Assembly (NCBI RefSeq): GCF_030053425.1
Contig: NZ_JASGBI010000001.1
Location: 876,001 to 940,000, forward strand
DNA from: Lysobacter stagni
Lineage (GTDB): Bacteria; Pseudomonadota; Gammaproteobacteria; Xanthomonadales; Xanthomonadaceae
DNA: 64,000 nucleotides
Reading direction: 5' to 3'
Shown here: positions 55,069 through 63,829 of the stretch, one piece after another
Position numbering within the stretch: the first letter of the stretch is position 1
Layout: each line of letters starts with the position of its first letter
Notes under the pieces: model-generated
Told to the model about the DNA's origin: nothing
The model's database searches: none
Seen by the model: only the letters and a program-made list of their open reading frames with translations
Made by a program: the position numbers and the translations under genes

Positions 55069-56481
55069 ATGCGGATCAGCATCATCGGCGCCGGCTTCAG
55101 CGGCTGCGCACTGGCCACCGAACTCGCGCGGGCCGCACCGGAGGGCGTGGACATCCAGCTGGTCGGCGTGTCGGAAACATTCGGGCGCGGGGTGGCCTAT
55201 GGCGAGGCGCGGCCGGAACACCTGCTCAACGTGCGCGCCCGCGATCTGGGCGCCACCGCCGATCATCCGGGTGAGTTCGCCGACTGGTTGAACCTGACCG
55301 AACGCGCGCGCACCACGTTCCTGCCCAGGCTGGTCTATGGCGAATACCTGCACTCGCGCCTGCAGGCCGCGCAGCAGTTGTCGCTGGCTGCGTTCAACCG
55401 CATCGAACAGGAGGCCATCGCGATCGAGCGCGACGGTGGCGTGTTCCGCGTGCATCTGGCGGACGGGTCGGATTACCTGAGCGATCGCGTCGTGCTGACG
55501 GTAGGCTCGCTGCCTCCGCAGCCGTTGCCGGGCATCGGCCCGCGTCTGGCAGTGCACCCCAGCTATGTCGCGTGGCCGTGGCAGAACGGGCTGGATGGCA
55601 TCGGTGCGATCGACCACATCGCGCCGAACCAGCGCGTGCTGATCATCGGCACGGGGCTGACGATGGTCGACGTCGTCGCCACGCTGCATCGACGCGGGCA
55701 TCGGGGACCGATCACCGCGTTGTCGCGACATGGCCTGCTCCCGCAGGCGCACACGGACGATCCGCCGTCGCCGATCTCGCTGCCGCCGACCGTACTGCAC
55801 GCGATCAACACCCACGATCTGCGCCAACTGGTGCGAGCGTTGCGTGCGTTGACGCCCATCGTTCCGGACTGGCGCAGCCTGATCGATGCGCTGAGACCGT
55901 ACCTCCAGACATTCTGGCGCGGGTTGGCACAACCGCAGCGCGCGCGCTTCCTGCGGCACCTGCGTTCGCACTGGGAAGTGCTTCGCCATCGCGTCGCGCC
56001 ACCGCTGGCACGCGAGCTGGAAGACCTGCGCACGCGCGGCCGCTTGCGCATACGCGCCGGGCGCCTGCTGCGCGCGCGACGCACCAGCGAAGCGGTTGAA
56101 GTGCTGATCCGCGAACGCGGCTTCGCTCACGCGGCGCGCGAGGAGTTCGACGTGGTGATCCGCGCGACCGGCTTCGATACCGACGTGGACCGCACCAGCC
56201 ATCCGCTGGTCGCGCAACTGCGGGATTCAGGCCTGATCACCGCCGATCCGTTGGGCCTGGGTATCGAGGCCTCCGCGCGCTTCGAAGCCCTGGACGGTAG
56301 CGGCCTGCCCGTGCGCGGGCTGTATGCGCTGGGGCCTCTGCTGCGCGCGCAGTTGTGGGAAATCACCGCCGTATCGGAACTGCGCGTGGCGGCGCGCTCA
56401 CTGGCCAAGCACCTGCTTACGCAGGAACGCCGGGCGAGCGCCGATGTGCTGCGTGGCATGGAGGCGCTGGCGCGGCCGTGA
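55069..56481 (+). CDS. FAD/NAD(P)-binding protein (NAD_binding_9 family)
   Basis: A 470-residue flavoprotein. ISIIGAGFSGCALATELARAAP is the FAD Rossmann motif, FGRGVAYG the family hallmark, and EHLLNVRARDLGA follows. VLIIGTGLTMVDVVATLHRRGH is a second dinucleotide motif. The later FDVVIRATGFDTDVDRT and RGLYALGPLLRAQLWEITAVSELR match HI0933/YdhS-type oxidoreductases. Substrate unknown. No obvious operon partner. Confidence 0.82.
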   Translation: MRISIIGAGFSGCALATELARAAPEGVDIQLVGVSETFGRGVAYGEARPEHLLNVRARDLGATADHPGEFADWLNLTERARTTFLPRLVYGEYLHSRLQAAQQLSLAAFNRIEQEAIAIERDGGVFRVHLADGSDYLSDRVVLTVGSLPPQPLPGIGPRLAVHPSYVAWPWQNGLDGIGAIDHIAPNQRVLIIGTGLTMVDVVATLHRRGHRGPITALSRHGLLPQAHTDDPPSPISLPPTVLHAINTHDLRQLVRALRALTPIVPDWRSLIDALRPYLQTFWRGLAQPQRARFLRHLRSHWEVLRHRVAPPLARELEDLRTRGRLRIRAGRLLRARRTSEAVEVLIRERGFAHAAREEFDVVIRATGFDTDVDRTSHPLVAQLRDSGLITADPLGLGIEASARFEALDGSGLPVRGLYALGPLLRAQLWEITAVSELRVAARSLAKHLLTQERRASADVLRGMEALARP

Positions 56482-56499
56482 CGCAGGCCGCGCGACGGA

Positions 56500-57393
56500 T
56501 CATACGTCGCCGTCGGTCGCCCAGCCCTCACCGGTGCCGCGATTGAACACGGTGTCGGTGTTCAGCACGGTGCCGGCCGGGATCGAATCCTGCTGCGCCA
56601 GTTTCGTGTAGATCGGCGTGAAGTCCGGGCGCGTGGCATCCATCAACTGCTCGTAGCTGTCGATGACGAAGTAGGTCTTCTGGTAGGTGTCGATGCGGTA
56701 GCGCGTGCGCATGATGCGCTCGAGATCGAAGCCGATGCGGTTGGGCGCGGCGCTCTCCAGGCAGTGGATCGACTCGCCCTTCGACGACACGATGCCGCTG
56801 CCGTAGATGCGCAGGCCATCGTCCTGCCGGATCAGGCCGAACTCCACCGTGTACCAGTACAGGCGCGTGAGATTGACCAGCGCCTCCGGGCCGATGCCAT
56901 GCGCCTTCACGCCACCGCGGCCATAGGCCTGCATGTAGTCGGCGAAGACGGGGTTCATCAGCAGCGGCACGTGGCCGAACAGGTCATGGAACAGGTCCGG
57001 CTCGGCCAGGTAGTCCAGCTGCTCCGGCTTGCGGATCCACCAGGTCACCGGGAAGCGGCGGTTGGCGAGGTGGTCGAAGAAGGTCAGTTCCGGCAGCAGG
57101 CCCTCGACGCCGATGAGCTCCCACCCCGTTGCCTTGCGCAGCGTGCGGTTGAGTTCGTCGAACTTCGGTATATGACCCGGTGCCATGCCCATGGCTTCCT
57201 GCGTCCGCAGGAATTCGTCGCTGGCGCGTCCCACCAGGACCTCGCGCTGACGCTTGAACAGCGTGGCCCAGACCTCGTGGTCGGTCGCGGTGTAGTCGCC
57301 CCACGGCTGCTCCACGACCGCGGTCGTGTACACCGGTACGTAGCCCTTGTCGGTGAGCTGGTGTTCCACGCGGGTGGGGGTGCCGAGGTTCAT
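56500..57393 (-). CDS. phhA: Phenylalanine 4-monooxygenase
   Basis: A 297-residue Fe(II)/pterin-dependent hydroxylase converting phenylalanine to tyrosine. Iron ligands are His136 and His141 in FHDLFGHVPLL and Glu184 in YWYTVEFGL, at the spacing found in bacterial enzymes. PGHIPKFDELN and FPVTWWIRKPEQLDYL are also conserved. It is divergent from an Lrp-type regulator, with two inverted repeats between them. Confidence 0.97.
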   Translation of the reverse strand: MNLGTPTRVEHQLTDKGYVPVYTTAVVEQPWGDYTATDHEVWATLFKRQREVLVGRASDEFLRTQEAMGMAPGHIPKFDELNRTLRKATGWELIGVEGLLPELTFFDHLANRRFPVTWWIRKPEQLDYLAEPDLFHDLFGHVPLLMNPVFADYMQAYGRGGVKAHGIGPEALVNLTRLYWYTVEFGLIRQDDGLRIYGSGIVSSKGESIHCLESAAPNRIGFDLERIMRTRYRIDTYQKTYFVIDSYEQLMDATRPDFTPIYTKLAQQDSIPAGTVLNTDTVFNRGTGEGWATDGDV

Positions 57394-57434
57394 GGGGACT
57401 CCTTGTATCGAACTTCGACTTTAGCGGCCGGCCC

Positions 57435-57450
57435 GCGCAATAGGCTTGCG
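57435..57450. promoter_or_regulatory. Lrp-type operator, copy 1
   Basis: GCGCAA-TAGGC-TTGCG: arms CGCAA and TTGCG with a 5-base spacer, the pattern of Lrp/AsnC boxes. It lies 42 bases before the phhA start. Its centre is exactly 40 bp from copy 2, placing both on the same helix face. Confidence 0.6.
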
Positions 57451-57474
57451 TTGTTGCGTGAATATGCCAGTGCG

Positions 57475-57491
57475 GCGCAATATCCTTGCGC
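57475..57491. promoter_or_regulatory. Lrp-type operator, copy 2
   Basis: GCGCAA-TATCC-TTGCGC is a perfect 6-bp inverted repeat with a 5-base spacer, 24 bases before the regulator start at 57515. It could serve both autoregulation and phhA control. Confidence 0.6.
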
Positions 57492-57514
57492 TTTAAGACT
57501 AAAGGACGCAATTC

Positions 57515-57991
57515 ATGGCCGCAATCGAGCTGGACCGCACCGACCTGCTGGTGCTCGCCGAACTGCAGCGCAACGGCCGCCTCACCAACGCCGAGCTGGC
57601 CGAGCGCGTGCACTTGTCCGCCTCGGCCTGCCTGCGCCGGGTCCAGCGGCTGGAGCGGGAGGGCGTCATCGCCGGCTACCGGGCGGAGGTGGACCCCGAG
57701 CGCCTGGGGCTTGGCCTCCAGGCCTTCGTCCGTGTACAGCTTTCGCGGCACGATGCCGACGCGATCGCCGCTTTTCGCGACTTCGTCAACGCGTGGGATG
57801 AGGTCGTGACCTGCCATGCGCTGACCGGCGACATGGACTACCTGCTGCAGATCGTCGTCCAGGACCTGGACCACTTCTCTCGATTCCTGCTCGACCGGCT
57901 GCTCAACCAGGCCGGCGTGGCGGACGTGAATTCCAGCTTCGTGCTACGCACGGTGAAGGCCTTCCGCGGCATGCCGCTGCCCGGGCGCTGA
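57515..57991 (+). CDS. Lrp/AsnC-family transcriptional regulator
   Basis: A 158-residue regulator. The N-terminal helix-turn-helix (LAELQRNGRLTNAELAERVHLSASACLRRVQRLEREGVI) and the C-terminal RAM ligand-binding domain (VVTCHALTGDMDYLLQIVVQDLDHFSRFL) are complete. Its position divergent from phhA suggests control of phenylalanine metabolism, perhaps in response to an aromatic amino acid. Confidence 0.93.
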   Translation: MAAIELDRTDLLVLAELQRNGRLTNAELAERVHLSASACLRRVQRLEREGVIAGYRAEVDPERLGLGLQAFVRVQLSRHDADAIAAFRDFVNAWDEVVTCHALTGDMDYLLQIVVQDLDHFSRFLLDRLLNQAGVADVNSSFVLRTVKAFRGMPLPGR

Positions 57992-57996
57992 GCCTT

Positions 57997-58692
57997 CTAC
58001 GCCTTGTCGTTGCCTTCTTCGGCCAACGTCCGCGAACCGGCAATGATCATGCGCACCATCAGCGTCAACTGACGGATCAGCTCCGGGTCCTTCCCGGGCG
58101 GGGAATCCATGGCGGTGGCACCGACGGCGAATACCAGCCGCGTGATCGCCTTGGCGACCAGGGCCGGTTCGCGCAGCACGGCGCCCTGGGCGGCGTTGAT
58201 CTGGATGAGGCTGACGCGCAGCTCTTCCTCGAAGAAGCTGAGGTGGCGATCCACCGCGTGCTTGAAGGCGTCCGAGCCGGCCGTGCCTTCGCGCAACAGC
58301 ACGTGCAGCAGCTGGTCCTCGGCGCGCAGCTGTTCCATGAACGCCTCGACCGCGCCGCGAACCGCGCTGCGGTCCTTGGCCGCGCGCAGGCGGGCCGCCT
58401 CGATGATCTTCTGCAACGACAGCCCGGCAAGATCGATCAGCGCGACCGCCAGCTCATCCATGTCGCGGAACTGGCGATAGAAGCTGTTGGGCGCGATGCC
58501 GGCCTCGCGCGCGACCTCGCGCAGGCTCAGCGTCGAGACGCTGCGGTGCGGCCCGAGCAGTTTCAGTGCGGCCGCCAACAGGTCCTCGCGCGAAATCTGG
58601 GCCTTTCGGCCCGCCGCGTGCTCGGAATCGGCATGGAGGTCGGTCTGTGGGCTCACGAGGGCGGGCGCGGCGGAAGGTCGGGTCGGCATCAT
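57997..58692 (-). CDS. desT: TetR-family regulator, DesT/FabR-like
   Basis: A 231-residue repressor. The helix-turn-helix region reads LLGPHRSVSTLSLREVAREAGIAPNSFYRQFRDMDELAVALIDLAG, close to DesT/FabR, and the C-terminal ligand domain is mostly helical. DesT in Pseudomonas senses the ratio of saturated to unsaturated acyl-CoA and represses desCB. The divergent neighbours here are the same DesC and DesB pair. Start at ATG 58692 or 58689. Confidence 0.82.
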   Translation of the reverse strand: MMPTRPSAAPALVSPQTDLHADSEHAAGRKAQISREDLLAAALKLLGPHRSVSTLSLREVAREAGIAPNSFYRQFRDMDELAVALIDLAGLSLQKIIEAARLRAAKDRSAVRGAVEAFMEQLRAEDQLLHVLLREGTAGSDAFKHAVDRHLSFFEEELRVSLIQINAAQGAVLREPALVAKAITRLVFAVGATAMDSPPGKDPELIRQLTLMVRMIIAGSRTLAEEGNDKA

Positions 58693-58705
58693 ATCGGGGA
58701 CGTAA

Positions 58706-58719
58706 TATACAGTTGTATA
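58706..58719. promoter_or_regulatory. DesT-type operator candidate
   Basis: TATACA-GT-TGTATA is a perfect 14-bp palindrome in the 60-base gap between desT and desC. The surrounding sequence has more TATAC/GTATA elements and also has to hold both promoters. Repression of both directions by the TetR protein is the likely meaning. Confidence 0.55.
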
Positions 58720-58752
58720 CACATTTGTGCGGATGCATGTATAGTCCGGGCC

Positions 58753-59850
58753 ATGAATGCCGTTGTACGCCCCTCGTCCCGTCCCCGGGGACTCAAGCGC
58801 CTGATCCATGCCTGCGTCTCGCCGGACGTCTTCGATTTCTGGGCCGGTCGCTTCGATCGCACCTGGACCTGGGACCGCCCGCTGGCGCGCGTGATCGAAC
58901 GGCGCATCGAATCGCGCGATGCCGTCACCCTGGTGTTGCGCCCGAACCGTCACTGGCATGGCTTCCGCGCCGGCCAGCACGTCAACGTCAGTGCCGAGAT
59001 CGACGGCGCGGCCGTCACGCGCAGCTACAGCCTGAGCGATGCGCCGCGCGCCGACGGCCGCATCGCGATCACGGTCAAGCGGATCGAAGGCGGGCGCCTG
59101 AGTGCGCATCTGTTCGATCGCGCCTGCGTCGGCGACGTGCTCTCCATCGGCCCGGCCTTCGGCGAGATGACCGTGCCCGCCGACGACAGCGACGCGCGCC
59201 TGTTACTGGCTGCCGGCAGCGGCATCACGCCGCTGGTGGCACTGGTGCGCGAGCACGCCGCGCGCGGCATGCCCACTCCGCTGACCCTGATGTACTGGGC
59301 GCGCACGCGCGACGAGCTGTGCTTCGCCGATGAACTGCTGGCGCTGTCCGACGCGCATCCGAACTTCAGCGTGCACTGCATCCTCACCCGCGAGGCCGGT
59401 GAAGACGGCGTGCGCGAAGGGCGCATCGATGCGGCGCAGATCGCTTCGCGCGTGCCCGACGTGGCCCGGCGCCGCGTGTACGCCTGCGGTCCAGGCGGCT
59501 TCGTCGAAGCGGCGCGCGCGCTGCTGCAGGCGCAGGCGCTGGGATTCTCGGCCGAAGCATTCACGCCGCCGGCCAGCCGCATCGACGAAAGCGGCGAAGC
59601 GATCATCACCCTGCAACGCAGCGGGCGCACCCTCACCGTGCCGCGTGGACAGTCGCTGCTCACCGCGCTGGAAAGCCAGGGCGTCAAGCCGGCATCCGGC
59701 TGTCGCATGGGCATCTGCAATACCTGTGCATGCGGCAAGCAGTCCGGCACCACGCACCACCTGCACACCGGCGATGTCCAGCACGAACCCGTTTCCGCGC
59801 TGCGCCTGTGCGTGAGCGCCGCTTCTTCCGATCTCGTACTCGATCTGTGA
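58753..59850 (+). CDS. desC: DesC-like ferredoxin-NADP reductase (fatty acid desaturase partner)
   Basis: A 365-residue oxidoreductase. The FAD domain has RSYSLSDAP, the NADP domain SGITPLVALVREHA and CGPGGFVEAA, and the C-terminal plant-type [2Fe-2S] domain CRMGICNTCACGKQ plus a distal LRLC. It supplies electrons from NADPH to the desaturase encoded 7 bases downstream. Confidence 0.92.
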   Translation: MNAVVRPSSRPRGLKRLIHACVSPDVFDFWAGRFDRTWTWDRPLARVIERRIESRDAVTLVLRPNRHWHGFRAGQHVNVSAEIDGAAVTRSYSLSDAPRADGRIAITVKRIEGGRLSAHLFDRACVGDVLSIGPAFGEMTVPADDSDARLLLAAGSGITPLVALVREHAARGMPTPLTLMYWARTRDELCFADELLALSDAHPNFSVHCILTREAGEDGVREGRIDAAQIASRVPDVARRRVYACGPGGFVEAARALLQAQALGFSAEAFTPPASRIDESGEAIITLQRSGRTLTVPRGQSLLTALESQGVKPASGCRMGICNTCACGKQSGTTHHLHTGDVQHEPVSALRLCVSAASSDLVLDL

Positions 59851-59857
59851 CGCCCAA

Positions 59858-61021
59858 ATGACCGACCGCTTCCGCAACCGCGCGCTGACACCCGCCGAAC
59901 TCGACCGCTTCGGCCAGGAACTCGACGCCCTGCGCGCGCGCACCGTGGCCACGCTGGGCCAGCGCGACGCGAACTACATCCGCCGCATCGTTGCGTGGGT
60001 GCGCTGGACCGAGGTGGCCGGGCGCGCCCTGCTGTACATCGGTGCGTTCTCGCTGCTGTTCGCTCCGGCGCTGCTGTGGCCGCTGTGCGTGGCCGGCGCG
60101 CTGGTGCTTGGCCTGTCCAAGATCCTGGAGAACATGGAGCTGGGCCACAACGTCATCCACGGGCAGTACGACTGGATGCGCGATCCGCACCTGGACGGCC
60201 GCACCTACGAGTGGGACATCGTCGGCACCGCCGACGCCTGGCGTCGTACGCACAACTACAAGCACCACACGTACACCAACGTGCGCGGCATGGACGACGA
60301 CATCGGCTACGGTCTGCTGCGCATCTTCCCCGAGCAGCGCTGGCGTCCGTTCTACCTGGCGCAGCCGGTGATCGCGGTGGTGTTCGCCATCCTGTTCGAG
60401 TGGGGCGTGGCCATACAGGACCTCAAGCTGGGCCGCTGGATCGCCGGCAAGACGACCAACGCGCAGATGCTGCGCAAGTTCCGTCCGGTGGGTCGCAAGA
60501 TGCTGCGCCAGATCGTGAAGGACTACGTGTTCTTCCCGCTGCTGGCCGGCCCGTTTTTCCTGCCGGTGCTGCTCGGCAATGCCGTAGCCAACATCCTGCG
60601 CAACCTGTGGACGTACACGATCATCTTCTGCGGTCATTTCACCGCGGACGTCGAGACCTTCCCGAAGGAGTCGGTGCGCAACGAATCGCGTGGGCACTGG
60701 TACCTGCGTCAGCTGCGGGGTTCGTCGAACATCGGCGGCGGGCGCGTCATCGACGTGCTCTCGGGCAACCTGAGCCACCAGATCGAGCACCATTTCTACC
60801 CGGACGTGCCCGCCAACCGTTACGCCGAGATGGCGCCCACCGTGCGCGACATCTGCTCGCGCTATGGCCAGCACTACAACACCGGTTCGTTGCCCAGGCA
60901 GTTCGGGCAGGTGATCTGGCGCATCCTGCGTCATGCGTTCCCCAGCCGTCCGCGCCGCACGGCGCCGCTGGTGAGGCACGAAGTGGAAACCGTCGAAGTA
61001 CGGCAGGCCGAAGCGGCCTGA
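59858..61021 (+). CDS. desB: DesB-like acyl-CoA delta-9 fatty acid desaturase
   Basis: A 387-residue membrane desaturase with two hydrophobic spans (about 55-92 and 165-195) and three His boxes: HNVIH at 97-101, HNYKHH at 132-137 and HQIEHH at 307-312. These ligate the di-iron centre. It introduces double bonds into acyl chains aerobically, likely from exogenous fatty acids under DesT control. Confidence 0.94.
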   Translation: MTDRFRNRALTPAELDRFGQELDALRARTVATLGQRDANYIRRIVAWVRWTEVAGRALLYIGAFSLLFAPALLWPLCVAGALVLGLSKILENMELGHNVIHGQYDWMRDPHLDGRTYEWDIVGTADAWRRTHNYKHHTYTNVRGMDDDIGYGLLRIFPEQRWRPFYLAQPVIAVVFAILFEWGVAIQDLKLGRWIAGKTTNAQMLRKFRPVGRKMLRQIVKDYVFFPLLAGPFFLPVLLGNAVANILRNLWTYTIIFCGHFTADVETFPKESVRNESRGHWYLRQLRGSSNIGGGRVIDVLSGNLSHQIEHHFYPDVPANRYAEMAPTVRDICSRYGQHYNTGSLPRQFGQVIWRILRHAFPSRPRRTAPLVRHEVETVEVRQAEAA

Positions 61022-61038
61022 GTCGCGTCAGCGCGGTG

Positions 61039-61060
61039 CCCGGATCAGATCGAATCCGGG
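61039..61060. terminator. Hairpin between convergent desB and patatin genes
   Basis: CCCGGAT (61039-61045) and ATCCGGG (61054-61060) form a perfect 7-bp stem with an 8-base loop, 18 bases past the desB stop. No T-run is present, so it is a weak terminator candidate. Confidence 0.4.
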
Positions 61061-61113
61061 CTGGCTGCCCAGGCTGGACCCGGGCGCGTTTCGCCTATCC
61101 GGGTCAGAGGAAC

Positions 61114-62175
61114 TCAGCGCGCGGCTGAGGTTTCCAGCGCCGCGCAGGCCGGATCGCGGCGCAGCTTCGACATCCACTTCTTGTCCGACTCGCTGCACTG
61201 TGCGCGCAGCTTGTCCTGTTCGGCCGCCAGGTCGGCGGCGCGGCGAGCCGCGACCATCTCGTTCACGCGCGCCTGCTGCCACTGCGCGACCTTCGCGCGG
61301 ATCTGCGGCATCGCCGCCAGCGCGGCGCGTTCGCCTTCCATGATCGCGTTGTTGCGCTGCTCGAAGTCGGCCGGACCGATCTCGTTGACCATCGGGCGGA
61401 TCACCACATCGGCCCGCGCCAGCTCCTGCTGGCCGAGCTTCTGGCCCATGATCGTGATGGACTGGTTGATGTTGCCCAGCACGCTGCCCGGATTCTTGCC
61501 ACTGGCCTTGCTGGAGATGTCCACCGCGATGACGATGTCCGCGCCCAGCTGGCGCGCCGCATCCACCGGCACCGGGCTGACCACGCCGCCGTCCACGTAG
61601 TGGAACTTGCCGATCGCGACCGGCTCGAACACGCCCGGGATGCTGCTGGAGGCGCGTACGGCCTGGCCGGTATTGCCGCGCACGAACACCGTGCGCTCGC
61701 CGCTTTCCAGCTGCGTCGCCACGGCGGCGAACGGCCTGCGCATGCGCTCGATGGATTTGCCGCCCACCAGCTGGTTGACGTAGTCCTGCAGCTTCTGGCC
61801 CTTCACCACGCCGCCGGAGAACAGGCTGACGTCGCGGATCTCGGCTTCATCCAGTGCGAAGGCCTGCTTCTGCATGGCAAAGGCGTCCATGCCGCTGGCG
61901 TAGAGCGCACCGACCACGCTGCCGGCGCTGGTGCCGGACACCACTTCCGGCTGGAAGCCGTTGGCTTCCAGCATCTTGATCACGCCGATGTGGGCGAAGC
62001 CCTTGGCCGCGCCGCCGCCCAGGGCCACGCCGATGCGCGCCTTCGGCGGAGCCGGAAGCGGCGATACCACGGTGGTGGAAGGCGGTGTCGGTTTGACGGC
62101 CTCGCCGCCGCAGGCGCCGAGCAGAACCGCCAGGGAAGCCAGGAGCACGGGGCGCAGCGAACGGAGCGGGGTCAT
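61114..62175 (-). CDS. Patatin-like phospholipase lipoprotein (RssA type)
   Basis: A 353-residue lipoprotein: signal ending VLLGAC with Cys22. The patatin domain has oxyanion hole GVALGGGAAKGFAHIGVI, nucleophile Ser in VSGTSAGSVVG (GxSxG) and catalytic Asp in YVDGGVVSPVPV. The C-terminal 80 residues are helical and charged. It probably hydrolyses acyl esters of lipids at the membrane. Convergent with desB. Confidence 0.93.
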   Translation of the reverse strand: MTPLRSLRPVLLASLAVLLGACGGEAVKPTPPSTTVVSPLPAPPKARIGVALGGGAAKGFAHIGVIKMLEANGFQPEVVSGTSAGSVVGALYASGMDAFAMQKQAFALDEAEIRDVSLFSGGVVKGQKLQDYVNQLVGGKSIERMRRPFAAVATQLESGERTVFVRGNTGQAVRASSSIPGVFEPVAIGKFHYVDGGVVSPVPVDAARQLGADIVIAVDISSKASGKNPGSVLGNINQSITIMGQKLGQQELARADVVIRPMVNEIGPADFEQRNNAIMEGERAALAAMPQIRAKVAQWQQARVNEMVAARRAADLAAEQDKLRAQCSESDKKWMSKLRRDPACAALETSAAR

Positions 62176-62291
62176 GGTCGGGAATGGTGGCGATCAGCGG
62201 CGCAGCATACACGCGCCCGCACGGCCGGTTGCGGCAGGCGATCGCGGAAAAGGACGCCGCGCTTCGTCCGCGTTCATGCGCCGCCTTTGCC

Positions 62292-62696
62292 TCAGCGCAG
62301 CGCCTTGCGAACCACCAGTTTCAGGCCGGACCAGACCTCGTCCACGGCACACACCTTCACGTCGACGAACCCCAGCGGCAGCGCGACCGCGCGGATGACG
62401 TCCTCGGTGATGTCCGTGGGCACCTTCGAGGCCTTCTTCGGCCAGGACACCCACACCATGACGTCGGCGGCGAGGACGTCGCGGCACGTCGCCAGCGCGA
62501 TCTCCAGCGCCGCTCGTTCGCGGCAGAACAGGTGTGCGAGCGCCACGCCCGCCGCCGGGCGCGAGACGAATCGCACGCCCGGCGACAATGGTCCGAGCAG
62601 GTCGGCGTAATGGGCGGGCGCGTCGTGCGCCCACACGGTCATGCCCTCGCGCAGGCCCAGCTTCTTCGCCAGCGGCGTGCCCGAGTACCCGCCCAT
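62292..62696 (-). CDS. DUF3052 family protein
   Basis: A 134-residue protein starting MGGYSGTPLAKKLGLREGMTVWAHDAP, the standard opening of DUF3052. It continues through VMVWVSWPKKASKVPTDITEDVIRAVALPLGFVDVKVCAVDEVWSGLKLVVRK. Function unknown. It starts 10 bases after the AIM24-family gene, in one operon. Confidence 0.88.
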   Translation of the reverse strand: MGGYSGTPLAKKLGLREGMTVWAHDAPAHYADLLGPLSPGVRFVSRPAAGVALAHLFCRERAALEIALATCRDVLAADVMVWVSWPKKASKVPTDITEDVIRAVALPLGFVDVKVCAVDEVWSGLKLVVRKALR

Positions 62697-62706
62697 GGGC
62701 GCTCCA

Positions 62707-63723
62707 TCAGAAGTTGTTGTCGCCGTCGAGGATGCGACCCAGACCGCCGAGCACGGAACCCTCGCCACGGTTCTGTCCGCCGCCCTGCGGTGCCGCGGCC
62801 AGCATACGGCCGGCCATGCGCGAGAACGGCAGCGATTGCAGCCACACCTTGCCGGGGCCGGTGAGCGTGGCCAGGAACATGCCCTCGCCGGCGAACAGCA
62901 TGCTCTTGATGCCACCCACCGAACGCACGTCCATCTGCACGGTGTGGTGGTAGGCCATGACGCAGCCGGTGTCGACGTCCAGGCGTTCGCCCGCGCGCAG
63001 TTCGCGTTCGACCACCGTGCCACCGGCGTGCACGAACACCCAGCCGTCGCCTTCCAGCTTCTGCATGATGAAACCCTCGCCGCCGAACAGGCCGGTGAGG
63101 ATGCGCTTCTGGAATGCGATGCCGACCGATACGCCACGCGCGCCGGCCAGGAAGCTGTCCTTCTGGCAGATCAGGCGACCGCCGTGTTCGTCCAGTTTCA
63201 TCGCCAGCACCGTGCCGGGGTACGGCGCGGCGAACGCAACACGGGCCTTGCCGCTGCCGGTCTGCGTGAACACGGTGGTGAACAGGCTCTCGCCGCTGAG
63301 CACGCGCTTACCGGCGGAGAAGATCTTGTCGAGCACGCCGCTGCCCGCCCCCGGGCCACCGTCGCCGAACACCGTGTCCATCTGCACGGAGGCGTCCTTG
63401 TACATCATGGCGCCGGCCTCGGCGATGGCGCTTTCGCCCGGGTCGAGCTCCACTTCCACGAACTGCATGTCGTTGCCGACGATGCGGTAATCGATGTCGT
63501 CGCTGCGACCGCGCGACGACGGCGCCGGAGGCGGCAGGTGCATCGGCGCGACACCGCTGGCCTCGGCGAACTCGGGCATCGACTTCACCGCCTGCCAGCC
63601 GGACAGGCCCTCGCGCCAGCACAGATCGTCGGGATGCTGGCGCGCATGCGCGCGCGCGGCGTCGGGATCGAGCGGACCGATGCGCTGCGAGTTGCCTGAC
63701 GAGACGAAGTACCACTGGGTCAT
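62707..63723 (-). CDS. GYF_2 plus AIM24-family (TIGR00266) protein
   Basis: A 338-residue protein. Residues 1-50 (WYFVSSGNSQRIGPLDPDAARAHARQHPDDLCWREGLSGWQAV) form a GYF_2-like module. A Pro-rich linker leads to a TIGR00266/AIM24 beta-helix domain (about 75-310) with repeated Gly-rich turns, for example GESLFTTVFTQTG and GGIKSMLFAGEGMFLATLTGPG. AIM24 proteins affect membrane-protein complexes in mitochondria; the bacterial role is unclear. First gene of an operon with DUF3052. Confidence 0.88.
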   Translation of the reverse strand: MTQWYFVSSGNSQRIGPLDPDAARAHARQHPDDLCWREGLSGWQAVKSMPEFAEASGVAPMHLPPPAPSSRGRSDDIDYRIVGNDMQFVEVELDPGESAIAEAGAMMYKDASVQMDTVFGDGGPGAGSGVLDKIFSAGKRVLSGESLFTTVFTQTGSGKARVAFAAPYPGTVLAMKLDEHGGRLICQKDSFLAGARGVSVGIAFQKRILTGLFGGEGFIMQKLEGDGWVFVHAGGTVVERELRAGERLDVDTGCVMAYHHTVQMDVRSVGGIKSMLFAGEGMFLATLTGPGKVWLQSLPFSRMAGRMLAAAPQGGGQNRGEGSVLGGLGRILDGDNNF

Positions 63724-63829
63724 GAAGGTGTCCTGCGTGGGCGGAAGCGGCGAGTGTAGCGGCGCCGCGCGGCGGCGCATCGGCCTGTGGTCATGGGCCC
63801 GCGCGTCGCCGGACCGCGCCGGCGCAACG

